Shown here piece after piece: positions 51,492 to 60,622 of a stretch of 64,000 bases of DNA. Both the position numbers and the translations under genes were made by a program. The notes under the pieces are model-generated. The model made no database searches. It saw nothing but the letters and a program-made list of their open reading frames with translations, and was not told the origin of the DNA. The DNA is from Bacteroidaceae bacterium HV4-6-C5C (GTDB taxonomy: Bacteria > Bacteroidota > Bacteroidia > Bacteroidales > Bacteroidaceae). The stretch is from contig VOIU01000007.1 of assembly GCA_007896885.1 (NCBI GenBank), positions 1 to 64,000 on the forward strand, given 5' to 3'. How positions within the stretch are numbered: position 1 is the first letter of the stretch; each line of letters starts with the position of its first letter.

Positions 51492-53570
51492 TTATTTATA
51501 GCCCGGGTGTTGGGTCAAATTAGGATTATCAACCATAGGATGACCTGCAGACTTATTGGCAAAAGGCAACAACTCTGAACAGTTTTCCTTATATCCATAA
51601 TAGAGACCATCACTTCCATCAGGAGCTTGAATCCAGTTAGGATAAGTACCACCATTTTCTGCAGATCCTGTTGGCTTGGTATAGACGATATTGCCTATTT
51701 GCAAAACATTATAACCTTTACCAAATCCAGCTGCTTTACGAGCATTGCCGTTAAATGTGCTGGTATATGCTTCGAATAAATTAGCAGGATACCATTTATC
51801 ACCAGTTTGCACTGTCTTACCATGAGCAGAAACAATACCTGCCAAAACAGTCTGATAAGCAGCATAACCGGAAGAACTAGTCGGCACATTTTTCACAAGT
51901 GCTATTTCGGTGGCATCTGTAAGATCAATGTATTCGACAGCCAAGAACTTATCACCATAGATTTGTGCATCTTTATGATATTTGTACAAGCGGTAAACCG
52001 GAATATTGGCATATTGATTTTTCTTATCCGAAAGATCTTTCATTGCCTGTTTTGTAGCAGCCAATTCTTTAGGCAGACGTCCCATACGGGTCAAGTCGTT
52101 ACGCAAAAATAATTCGCCTCCGAATTCCCATTTACGTTCCTGTACTAAAGCATCATCAAAATCTTGTTGTCCGGTAGGTATTGAAAGAGATCCAATACCG
52201 GCACGATTACGAATTTGCTGCAAGGCATCTTTAGCTCCTTGAGTAGGACCACCATTCAAGTAGTTCTCTGCTTCTGCATACATCAACAATACATCAGAGT
52301 AACGTATAAGTGGTATATTCAAATTACGTTGATCGGTACCCTGTGGTTCAACACACCAGGAAATGCGGAACTTACCCGGCATAATAGAAGAATAAGTAGT
52401 ACCCACATCAACCCAAGTATCATTAGCCGCACCACTTTCGAGGAAGTAGATGCTATAAGAAGTACAAGTTACATCACGGCGGGTATCTTCCTTCTTGAAA
52501 GATAAATAATAAGTCGGGAGGATAAACTGCAAGGCTTTACGGCTGCCAAATGTACCACCTCTTACGCCCGGATGTGCATATACGCCAAACTTAGAGTTTG
52601 TGTTAGGTCCGTATTCAGCCAAACTCCAAATAATTTCATTATTGGCCACAGCAAGGTTACGTTGACAGAAGTTGTACCACAAATATTGGAAACCACTCAT
52701 ATCACCTTGGCCTTGAACCAGTGAATTTGCATTATGAGTTATAATGTCTTTACATGCCTTATCAGCTATTTGATAGAACTCTTTTACGCGAGCCTCATCA
52801 CTACGACGAGCTACTTTCAACGTAGCAGGATCATTGGTTTCAAGATTCCAACGTAAAGAATAGCCACCAGCATACAACGAAATGCGTGCCAATAAAGCTA
52901 AAGCACCTTGTTTAGTTATACGTTCAGTAGTCGGGAAACCACTTGCATCAAACCAAGGTAAATAATCAACAGCCTTTTGCAAATCAGCTACAATCTGATC
53001 ATAAATGCCATCACGTGAAGAGCGTTTCGGATAAAATGTACTTTCAGCCTTAGGATCTAGATCCTCTAAAGGTTGCCAAATTGCCGGGACATCACCATAG
53101 GTCGTTATAAGATTATTATAAGCGAATGCGCGAAGAGCAAGTACTTCACCTAATAAAGAATTACGTTTAGCAGTCTCCGGCAAATTATTCAAACGCTTAA
53201 TTGCAATATTCGTAGATTCAATGGTGCTGTATTCTTCATTATAGAGTGTAGTCACCGTATAAGGAGAAGTGGAATCATAAAACCAGTTACAGATGTTATA
53301 CTTACCATTATTGGTGGTAGCATCCTCACAAGAATGCGTTACTGTTTCACCGGCAGCCAACTGATAGAACATCTCAGTTGGAACAATACCGCGATAACAA
53401 CCTTTGACAAACAATTCTGCTGCATCTTCGTTCGCAAATACCGTTTCCGAATCGGCCGAATTATAAGAAGGCATTTCAAGCCAGTCAGAACAAGATGTCA
53501 TCCCTAAAGAGAATGCCACAGCTGCTGACATTATAATAAAGTTCTTTTTCAATTGAATATATCTTTTCAT
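51492..53570 (-). CDS. SusD/RagB-type outer-membrane glycan-binding lipoprotein (pair 2)
   Basis: A 692-residue surface lipoprotein partner of SusC2. The lipobox is MTSC with SDWLEMPSYNSADSE following, the same start pattern as SusD1. SusD helices include LLGEVLALRAFAYNNLITTYGDVPAI, and the RagB region includes YSDVLLMYAEAENYLNGGPTQGAKDALQQIRNRAG. The frame opens at a TTG (53579); the ATG at 53570 (MKRYIQLKKN) is preferred. It follows susC2 by 11 bases. Which oligosaccharide it prefers relative to SusD1 cannot be read from sequence. Confidence 0.95.
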   Translation of the reverse strand: MKRYIQLKKNFIIMSAAVAFSLGMTSCSDWLEMPSYNSADSETVFANEDAAELFVKGCYRGIVPTEMFYQLAAGETVTHSCEDATTNNGKYNICNWFYDSTSPYTVTTLYNEEYSTIESTNIAIKRLNNLPETAKRNSLLGEVLALRAFAYNNLITTYGDVPAIWQPLEDLDPKAESTFYPKRSSRDGIYDQIVADLQKAVDYLPWFDASGFPTTERITKQGALALLARISLYAGGYSLRWNLETNDPATLKVARRSDEARVKEFYQIADKACKDIITHNANSLVQGQGDMSGFQYLWYNFCQRNLAVANNEIIWSLAEYGPNTNSKFGVYAHPGVRGGTFGSRKALQFILPTYYLSFKKEDTRRDVTCTSYSIYFLESGAANDTWVDVGTTYSSIMPGKFRISWCVEPQGTDQRNLNIPLIRYSDVLLMYAEAENYLNGGPTQGAKDALQQIRNRAGIGSLSIPTGQQDFDDALVQERKWEFGGELFLRNDLTRMGRLPKELAATKQAMKDLSDKKNQYANIPVYRLYKYHKDAQIYGDKFLAVEYIDLTDATEIALVKNVPTSSSGYAAYQTVLAGIVSAHGKTVQTGDKWYPANLFEAYTSTFNGNARKAAGFGKGYNVLQIGNIVYTKPTGSAENGGTYPNWIQAPDGSDGLYYGYKENCSELLPFANKSAGHPMVDNPNLTQHPGYK

Positions 53571-53581
53571 TATAATCAAGT

Positions 53582-56500
53582 TTAGAATGTTAAGTTAAGA
53601 CCAACAACATAGCTCCTTGAACGTGGGTAAGTAGAACTGTCATATCCGGGAGTACATACTACCTGGTCGTTAGCTGCGGAAACTTCAGGGTCATAGCCCG
53701 AATAACCTGTAATAGTGAGCAGATTATTAGCGGTAAAATAGATTCTCGCATTAGAGATCATATATCTCTTCAACAAATTCTTAGGAAGCGTATAGCCAAA
53801 AGTTAATTGGGCCACACGTAGATAAGAGCCGTCTTCTACATAATAAGAGGAAGGATAAGTGATATATGCTGAGTTGACCTTACTTAAACTCCAAATATTG
53901 GAATTCTCATTCGGGTTCAACTCCTTAATACGAGCTAAAGTAGTAGCTTGTTTACCTGTCAAAGGATCTACCAAATGGTAATAATGATTAGCAAATTCAG
54001 AAGGTATGTTCTGGAATGCTGCATAAGGGCTCATACTATGCTTAGTCGCATTATATACATCATTACCAATAGAGAACTTCAAGAAGAGATTAAAGTCAAA
54101 TCCACGATATGTGAAAGTATTATTCAAACCACCAATACAATCGGGAGTACCACTACCTATTTTAACATCTTTACGGCTGAACAAAGGGTTTCCATTTGCA
54201 TCAACACCATCAGCAGCAAACTTCATATCACCTGGTTGAGGAGTACCGCTAGCCGGTCTAACCACACCATCTTTCAAAGTCAATTTACCATCTGAACCCT
54301 GAACGAAATCATCCGTAGTGTAAACACCATCATACTTGTAACCATACATATCACCCAAGCTTTGACCAACCACAGCATAGTAGTTAACCATACCGGAGCG
54401 GTTTCCACCTACCGAGAATGTTTTGCTTGTAACACCCTTCTCCAATGAAAGTACTTTAGACTTATTGAAAGCCAGATTCAAATCGGTAGTCCAACGGAAA
54501 TTTTTGGTTTGGACATTCACTGAATTTACAGTAAATTCCCAACCACGATTTCTTATCTTACCTATATTCTGGAATTGATACGAATGTCCTGTAGAAGCAG
54601 GGATCTTACCTTTTAATAACAAATCGTTTACTTGATTATTATACCATTCCGCAGTAAAATTCAAGCGGCTATTAAAGAGAGACGCATCTAAACCGATATT
54701 AGTAGAATGCATGGTCTCCCATTTCAAGTCTTTATTACCCAAAGTTTCATTCACAACATACGCAGGATTTCCAATTGTATTATTCATCGGATAGTCTGAT
54801 TGAAGGAATGAAGTTGTATACATCTTATCATCAATAGCACAGTTACCTGTTGTTCCATAACCAACACGCAATTTTAAGCTATTAACTGTTTCTGCAATTT
54901 TACTATCCTTCCAGAATCCTTCTTCTGAAATACGCCATGCACCAGAAAGCGAAGGAAATACTCCCCATTTATGTCCTTTTGCAAATTTTGAAGAACCATC
55001 ACCACGAACCGTAGCTGTAAGTAAATAACGTTCATCAAATGTATAATTTATACGCGTGAAGAGAGATACAATACCGCTATGCGAATGAGTTACCGATTTA
55101 TCTTGCACAGTAGCATTACTGATATCATCCAATCCGAATAAATTGGGATAAGGGAATTTAATCAACGTCATTTTATTGCCCTCTGCTTCAGAGTAAGACA
55201 CTTCATGCCCCAACAATACGTTCAGTTTGTGTTTTTGAGCAAATGTCTGATTATAATTCAATGTATTTGTAATCTGCCACTTAAATGATTCTGCATTTGC
55301 AATGCTACCATTCATGCCAATAGTAGCATCCATCAAATACGAAGTAGAGTTTTCATCGGCAAAAGAAGTACTCTTGCTGTTAGCCCATGTATAACTACCT
55401 GCCGTACGCCAAGTAAAGTGCTTGAATAGATCAAATTCAATTCCGCCGTTCACCGTATAAAGTCTGGAACGCTTTCTAGAAGTTGAAGCCTCGTTCTGTA
55501 CAATAGGATTGGCAGTATCAAAGTTAGCATTCAGCGCCGAAAAATCGGGATAGGTTTGCTTATGAAGCATTTCATCTTGAGAAAAGAGCGTCCCACCAAC
55601 AATTGGCTGAAGAAGTACACTCTTCATGCCTGAATATGCGCCACCTCCATCAGTTCTATCATTAGAGAACATTGTGCTTACATCCAAACGAACCCCTTTA
55701 TAAAGTTCCGAGTTGATTTTTGCTCTAAAAGAACTCTTCTTTGAAGCATGGTTTGCCAGCAAACCGTCCTGACCACTATAGTTGTAGCTCAATAATACTT
55801 GAGTTTTATCTGTTCCTGTAGTAACATTCACATTGTGCGTCTGAGTCAAAGCAGAGCCACCAAAAACTTCATCCTGCCAATCAATGGACCCGACATTGGC
55901 ATAGCGATTACTGATACGACCATAAGCACCTGTGTAAAAATCAACAGCATCTGTTCCTAAATTAGCATCAAATACACTACTATAACCGGATAAGTTACCT
56001 TGTAATGCAGCCATTTCATACTGATATTTCACGAAATCTTCCGAATTAGAAATCATATCAAGTTTCTTAGAAAGCTTATCTATTGAGAAATAAGTATTAT
56101 ATGAAACTTGAGTTTTACCTTTTTTCCCGGATTTGGTAGTTATCAAAATAATACCGTTCGATCCACGCGCACCATAAATAGCTGTAGATGACGCATCTTT
56201 AAGGATATCAATGCTTTCGATATCATTGATATTCACACTAGAAAGAGCATCATCCATCTCAAAACCATCAACAATATAAAGAGGTTTAGTACTCTGAGTA
56301 ATAGATGTACCACCACGAACTGTAATATTCATGCCAGCTCCCGGCGCACCACTTGCGGTAACAATATTCACACCTGCCGCTTTACCTTGAAGCGCTTGTC
56401 CTGCTGTCATTACAGGAGCAGCAACCAAATCTGAGTTACCAACGGAAGATGTAGCTCCGGTAAGATCTTTACGTCTCACCTTAGCATAACCAATCGCCAC

Positions 56501-56824
56501 AACCTCATCTAACATTACAGCAGATTCTTTCAAAGTGACATCAAAGTGAGCTTTTGTTCCGATAGCAACTGCTTGGCTATCATAACCGATAAAAGATACA
56601 ACCAGTTCTTTTGCAGAAGCCGGTACTGAAAGTTTGAAGTTACCATCAACATCAGTAATTGTACCAATAGCAGTATTGCCCTTTACTGTAACCGAAGCAC
56701 CAATTACAACGTCAGCGGCATCCTTCACCGTTCCGGTAATTGTCCTATTCTGAGCAAACATGCTTAAAGGAAAGCTTATTAATAGAAGCATTAACAAGCA
56801 TAGTTGTTTGTGAAACATTCTCAT
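53582..56824 (-). CDS. SusC-type TonB-dependent glycan transporter (pair 2)
   Basis: A 1080-residue outer-membrane transporter, the same length as SusC1. Signal peptide to SMFAQ, regulatory-like domain starting TITGTVKDAADVVIGASVTVKG, TonB-box region MLDEVVAIGYAKVRRKDLTG, plug with PLYIVDGFEM and DIESIDILKDASSTAIYGARG, and barrel end YVVGLNLTF. The first 110 residues are nearly the same as in SusC1, while the barrel loops differ, pointing to tandem duplication followed by change in ligand-contact regions. It is the first gene of the polysaccharide-use block downstream of the AraC gene. Confidence 0.96.
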   Translation of the reverse strand: MRMFHKQLCLLMLLLISFPLSMFAQNRTITGTVKDAADVVIGASVTVKGNTAIGTITDVDGNFKLSVPASAKELVVSFIGYDSQAVAIGTKAHFDVTLKESAVMLDEVVAIGYAKVRRKDLTGATSSVGNSDLVAAPVMTAGQALQGKAAGVNIVTASGAPGAGMNITVRGGTSITQSTKPLYIVDGFEMDDALSSVNINDIESIDILKDASSTAIYGARGSNGIILITTKSGKKGKTQVSYNTYFSIDKLSKKLDMISNSEDFVKYQYEMAALQGNLSGYSSVFDANLGTDAVDFYTGAYGRISNRYANVGSIDWQDEVFGGSALTQTHNVNVTTGTDKTQVLLSYNYSGQDGLLANHASKKSSFRAKINSELYKGVRLDVSTMFSNDRTDGGGAYSGMKSVLLQPIVGGTLFSQDEMLHKQTYPDFSALNANFDTANPIVQNEASTSRKRSRLYTVNGGIEFDLFKHFTWRTAGSYTWANSKSTSFADENSTSYLMDATIGMNGSIANAESFKWQITNTLNYNQTFAQKHKLNVLLGHEVSYSEAEGNKMTLIKFPYPNLFGLDDISNATVQDKSVTHSHSGIVSLFTRINYTFDERYLLTATVRGDGSSKFAKGHKWGVFPSLSGAWRISEEGFWKDSKIAETVNSLKLRVGYGTTGNCAIDDKMYTTSFLQSDYPMNNTIGNPAYVVNETLGNKDLKWETMHSTNIGLDASLFNSRLNFTAEWYNNQVNDLLLKGKIPASTGHSYQFQNIGKIRNRGWEFTVNSVNVQTKNFRWTTDLNLAFNKSKVLSLEKGVTSKTFSVGGNRSGMVNYYAVVGQSLGDMYGYKYDGVYTTDDFVQGSDGKLTLKDGVVRPASGTPQPGDMKFAADGVDANGNPLFSRKDVKIGSGTPDCIGGLNNTFTYRGFDFNLFLKFSIGNDVYNATKHSMSPYAAFQNIPSEFANHYYHLVDPLTGKQATTLARIKELNPNENSNIWSLSKVNSAYITYPSSYYVEDGSYLRVAQLTFGYTLPKNLLKRYMISNARIYFTANNLLTITGYSGYDPEVSAANDQVVCTPGYDSSTYPRSRSYVVGLNLTF

Positions 56825-56909
56825 AGATTATTAATATAATATATTTGATAATAAATAATTTAAGCCCAACAAAGCTGAAACCCGTGATCGAACACAAAAC
56901 TTGCGGGCA

Positions 56910-56959
56910 CAAAAATACAAAGGGTATCCATGCAATAAGGTAGCACTTTTGACCGAAAA
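56910..56959 (-). promoter_or_regulatory. Promoter of susC2D2 with the TTTTCGGTCAAAA motif
   Basis: On the minus strand: TTTTCGGTCAAAA (56947-56959), 29 nt, then the -7 box TATTTTTG (56910-56917) followed by TGC. A second GTCAAAA lies exactly 21 nt upstream of the first, the direct-repeat spacing typical of AraC-family sites. The 13-mer is identical to that at susC1. Confidence 0.7.
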
Positions 56960-57058
56960 GCTTTGATTTTTGACTTTAGTGTATCTCAATCGACAGATAA
57001 TCAACTGCAATACAGGAGCTAAAAAGGCATAAGCGGGAATAATTTCAGACTAAAAAGT

Positions 57059-57973
57059 TCATTCTTCAACATCAGTATTTCTGCCGAAGGACCGATATTC
57101 AAGAGGAGTAAAACCCGTACGTTTCTTAAATAAAGAAAAGAAATGTTCTGTTGATTTATAATTGAGAGTAAAAGAAATTTCTTTGACAGATTGTGAAGTA
57201 CTTATAAGCAACTGCTTTGCTTTACGAAGTTTAAGTTCCTGAAAATATTTGGCAGGTGCATATCCGGTATAATCTTTAAAAACCTTACGGAACCAAGAAT
57301 AACTGATGTTCAGCTTCATGGCTAATTCTTCAGGTTCTATGTCTTTATACACATTCTCATTCATTATAATTTTAGCTTGCTCTATCTTTTGATCAACCCC
57401 ACCAATCTCAAATATTTTATTTTTTGATATTGAGAGAATCATTCCAATCATGTGCAAAACGATTCCAGATAGATATTGCTGGGAAGATATTTTGTCTCCT
57501 TCCGCAACATCCAGTGCTCTGGAATAAAGAGAGACCAGCTCTTCATCCAAGCCAACTTCCAATATTTGATTTTCTTTCGAAAGAAAGCCCCCTTTCATCA
57601 TAGTATCTACAACCGGACCTTCAAATCCTATATAATATTCATTCCATCCTGTCTGCAAATAAGGATGATAGGTATGCCATTGTCCCGGAAACAAGAGTAT
57701 CAATCGTCCCTTACAAATTTGTTTCTCAGGTGTTGACTCCGATGAGAACAGTCCACGTCCTTTCGTAATATACACCAGTTGATATTCGCGTAATATACGG
57801 CCTTTTTGTGTATTAAAATAGTATCCGGAAGGATGGTCCCTCAACGGATAAGGAGTATTTGGCTGAATAGACTGAAATCCAACAGTATTTACCCAAAGTC
57901 CAAATTTGCGGTCCATATCGTTCACAATTAAATACTTGAACTCAACTCCCAAATCATTATAATCCTTAGTCAT
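57059..57973 (-). CDS. AraC-family transcriptional activator (RhaR-like)
   Basis: A 304-residue cytoplasmic regulator. The N-terminal half (about 15-150) is a cupin-like ligand-binding domain (GYYFNTQKGRILREYQLVYITKGRG, LLFPGQWHTYHP). The last 100 residues carry two helix-turn-helix motifs (EPEELAMKLNISYSWFRKVFKDYTGYAPAKYFQELKLRKAKQLL; VKEISFTLNYKSTEHFFSLFKKRTGFTPLEYR). In B. thetaiotaomicron a RhaR activator of this family controls the rhamnose genes, and this gene sits at the end of the rha run, so L-rhamnose sensing is likely. It is also the only regulator of the adjacent susCD block in the window. The ATG at 57973 fits the promoter box at 58000. Confidence 0.88.
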   Translation of the reverse strand: MTKDYNDLGVEFKYLIVNDMDRKFGLWVNTVGFQSIQPNTPYPLRDHPSGYYFNTQKGRILREYQLVYITKGRGLFSSESTPEKQICKGRLILLFPGQWHTYHPYLQTGWNEYYIGFEGPVVDTMMKGGFLSKENQILEVGLDEELVSLYSRALDVAEGDKISSQQYLSGIVLHMIGMILSISKNKIFEIGGVDQKIEQAKIIMNENVYKDIEPEELAMKLNISYSWFRKVFKDYTGYAPAKYFQELKLRKAKQLLISTSQSVKEISFTLNYKSTEHFFSLFKKRTGFTPLEYRSFGRNTDVEE

Positions 57974-57999
57974 AATACGTTTTGTATAATTCAACTTGG

Positions 58000-58007
58000 C
58001 AAAAGTA
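58000..58007 (-). promoter_or_regulatory. -7 element of the AraC regulator gene
   Basis: TACTTTTG on the minus strand, 27 nt upstream of the ATG at 57973; it makes the ATG at 57994 unlikely. The TTTTCKGTCAAWA motif is not present at 29 nt, so autoregulation through it is not indicated. Confidence 0.5.
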
Positions 58008-58134
58008 GGTATATTCGAGATATAAACATCACATTTACATCATATTAAACGTTAAGAATCATTAGATTATCATAGATTTAAAGAAAGACAGGACCCTAAA
58101 AATATTAAAAAAAGAAGGGCTGTTGAATAAAAAA

Positions 58135-58207
58135 AGTATAAAAAGAAACTTCCATGATATCAGGTTAAAAGCATATCATTTAATGCCAAAACCGGCTATC
58201 ACGGAAG
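58135..58207 (-). terminator. Hairpin and T-rich run ending the rha operon
   Basis: CTTCCATGATA (58149-58159) pairs with TATCACGGAAG (58197-58207) with one mismatch; the loop is 37 nt. The minus strand then continues into a T-rich stretch (58124-58146). It lies 25 bases past the GH105 stop and separates the rha operon from the AraC gene. Confidence 0.55.
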
Positions 58208-58232
58208 CTATTTGAAACAGAAATATTATTAG

Positions 58233-59531
58233 TTATTTCTTTACAACAATCTTATCATATTGCTGTTCTGCTTTAATTTCTGTATACTTAGGAGCATCAA
58301 TCATTTCGATAAGAGCACGAAGCACAGGACCTTCCCCCATAGGATCATTTTCCTGAGTCGGACGATTATAATAATATGCTATTGAAGGCATTATGCCTGT
58401 TCCGACGCAAATAGAAGTTACATCACCATTATCAGATATTTTGCTCAAAAGTCCTTTTAATCCTTGCTCAGCAACGTAAATGAAGTCAGGATGTAACCAA
58501 CCTTCTTTGACACCACGTGCAATACCAAATACGAACATTGCAGTTCCCGTTATTTCATCATAGGAATCTTCTTTATCAAGCAATTGGTGCCATAAACCAT
58601 TTTTACCTTGATAACGAGCAACTCCACTGGCTTGTTGCTGGAAGTTTTTAATGACAGCATCACGCATTGGATGATCTTTCGGCATCATGGATAGTAAATC
58701 AGCTTGCGCCATAAATACCCAACCATTTGCGCGACTCCAATGAGCAACACCGTGTTCCTTGTTATCCGTATGGTAGCAATGATAATAAATTTGCTTTTCA
58801 GGACACCATAGATATTTTGTATAGTTTAAGACCTGGAGAGCCGCATCATCAAAATACTTCTTATCGCCTGTAAATTTACCCATACGGGCTAAGAATGAAA
58901 TGGCCATAAAGGCATCATCAGCCCAAATTGTATTCACATGCGGCCAAAGGCGCGCAATTGTACCGTCAGCCAAACGAGGCTCAGCATAATTCAAATGATC
59001 AGCTGTCTCATTAATGTATTTCAAGAAAGATTTGTCAGGATGTCTCATCTGGAGATCAATAAGGCTGGCGCCCATTGGACCGTTATCATCCAAACGTTTT
59101 CCTCTGAATATCATATGCCAACTTTGCTTACGGATAGCATCCCATCCCCCCTCTTTAAAAGCCTTATCAAACTGCTTGCGAAAGAATTCAAGATTGCCTT
59201 CATTGAAGACAAAGTTCATATTCTTCAATACGTATTGGTCATATTTTTTTTCTTTTGCCTTATCTGCAAGTTCCATTAGAGCAATGTCAGTTACACCATT
59301 GGTGTAGTGCCAGTCATTGTATTTGCAAGCAACGCGTACGTTCATATCCAACGACAGACCTTTCACACTTTTATAGGTTTCGCCTGTTTTTGTATTCTTA
59401 AAGTCATAAGTCGTACTTGCCAATATCCGATCTGCGATTTTCAATGCCGCTTCTTTTGCCGACATTTTAGTCTGGGCAGACATTCCGGCTGAGCACAGCA
59501 ACAAGATTGCGAAAAAAGATAGTTTCTTCAT
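58233..59531 (-). CDS. Unsaturated glycuronyl/rhamnogalacturonyl hydrolase, GH105-type
   Basis: A 432-residue secreted (alpha/alpha)6-barrel enzyme that removes the unsaturated uronic acid left by polysaccharide lyases. Signal peptide to residue 20 (MSAQ). Conserved parts are RLDDNGPMGASLIDLQ (about 146-161), HVNTIWADDAFMAISFLARMG with the catalytic Asp (D205/D206), VAHWSRANGWVFMAQADLL and LWHQLLDKEDSYDEITGTAMFVFGIARG. It is encoded 55 bases after rhaD in the rhamnose operon, which argues for unsaturated GalA-rhamnose disaccharides as substrates, since they would release rhamnose for the neighbouring enzymes. Confidence 0.9.
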   Translation of the reverse strand: MKKLSFFAILLLCSAGMSAQTKMSAKEAALKIADRILASTTYDFKNTKTGETYKSVKGLSLDMNVRVACKYNDWHYTNGVTDIALMELADKAKEKKYDQYVLKNMNFVFNEGNLEFFRKQFDKAFKEGGWDAIRKQSWHMIFRGKRLDDNGPMGASLIDLQMRHPDKSFLKYINETADHLNYAEPRLADGTIARLWPHVNTIWADDAFMAISFLARMGKFTGDKKYFDDAALQVLNYTKYLWCPEKQIYYHCYHTDNKEHGVAHWSRANGWVFMAQADLLSMMPKDHPMRDAVIKNFQQQASGVARYQGKNGLWHQLLDKEDSYDEITGTAMFVFGIARGVKEGWLHPDFIYVAEQGLKGLLSKISDNGDVTSICVGTGIMPSIAYYYNRPTQENDPMGEGPVLRALIEMIDAPKYTEIKAEQQYDKIVVKK

Positions 59532-59585
59532 ATTCTAATTTATTGAATAGTATATAATTACAAAATGCTATTAATAAACAGCAAT

Positions 59586-60395
59586 CTATTTAGGTAGATT
59601 GAAAGCCACTGTCATCTCTTTCATTTGCTCTTGAGACATTCCTTCCGGTTCAAAGCCCATATTCTTCGCTGAAATATAAATTTGAGCAGACTTGTTTAAC
59701 ACATCTACCTGATCAAAAGCTTGCATTATATCGCAATCGACAGCAAAGACTCCATGTTTCTCCCACATCACCACGTCATAATCAGCCAGCTCTTGGATAG
59801 TAGCTTCAGCCATTTCAACAGAGCCCGGCAATTGATAAGGAATAATACCAAGTCCGCGAGGGCAAAACGCTTTGGTTTCAGGAATCATGCTCCACAATAA
59901 ATTAGTCGCTACGTCTTTCTCCAAGAACTTCTTGCCATGTGTTAAAGCGATCAGTTCAATAGGATGAGTGTGGAGTGATGCTTTATAAGGAGATCCTTTA
60001 CCTATAAGATAATTATGCACACTCAGATGTGAGGGCAATTCGGAAGTCGGACGAACCGGAGCATCCGCTATTATAACATAGCTTGCACAATCATCCAAAA
60101 TACGTATGACAGATCCATTCTCCATAGGAAAACGTGCAAGATCTCTCATGCGCATATTAGTGCCTTTGCAATAAAAATAACAACCTTTTAGATGAGGAAG
60201 AATCGCTCCAATCTGCTTTACTTCACTGATTGCAGGGAGATTGCGAATCACATCGTCAACATGCTCAGTGATATTAACCGTTATATTTCCACCGTTACGT
60301 TCAGCCCAACCTTTTTGCCACAAATATCCGGCAACTTCAGCTACCCGGTTTACTTCAACTGCTAACGCCGGGCGATTATCCAATATAGATTTCAT
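59586..60395 (-). CDS. rhaD: Rhamnulose-1-phosphate aldolase
   Basis: A 269-residue class II zinc aldolase that splits L-rhamnulose 1-phosphate into dihydroxyacetone phosphate and L-lactaldehyde. Zinc ligands are seen at LHTHP (H142, H144) and WEKHG (H214), with the catalytic Glu at 119 (PTSELPSH). The N-terminal KGWAERNGGNITVN glycine-rich phosphate loop is typical. The length is close to the E. coli enzyme. The 227 bases between this gene and rhaT contain no supported gene. Confidence 0.95.
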   Translation of the reverse strand: MKSILDNRPALAVEVNRVAEVAGYLWQKGWAERNGGNITVNITEHVDDVIRNLPAISEVKQIGAILPHLKGCYFYCKGTNMRMRDLARFPMENGSVIRILDDCASYVIIADAPVRPTSELPSHLSVHNYLIGKGSPYKASLHTHPIELIALTHGKKFLEKDVATNLLWSMIPETKAFCPRGLGIIPYQLPGSVEMAEATIQELADYDVVMWEKHGVFAVDCDIMQAFDQVDVLNKSAQIYISAKNMGFEPEGMSQEQMKEMTVAFNLPK

Positions 60396-60622
60396 ATAAT
60401 TAATTTATTTAAAGTCTCTTCCATGCAGAATATCCGATGAAAACGCTTCGCTCCAGAGGAGATTCACAAGGAGGAACAAAGAAGAAACTCACAATTTGAA
60501 AAAACATTTTTATACACGCGTTATAAGGCATAGAGAAAAATACTAAAACCTGTACGTATATCCGATGATACAAAGAAGAATATGATAAACTAACAGAGTC
60601 CACCACAATCATCTTAACCACT

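Noticed and set aside
44441..56824. ECF-sigma/anti-sigma control of the SusC genes
   Set aside because: Neither SusC carries an N-terminal STN-type signalling extension and no sigma or anti-sigma gene is nearby.
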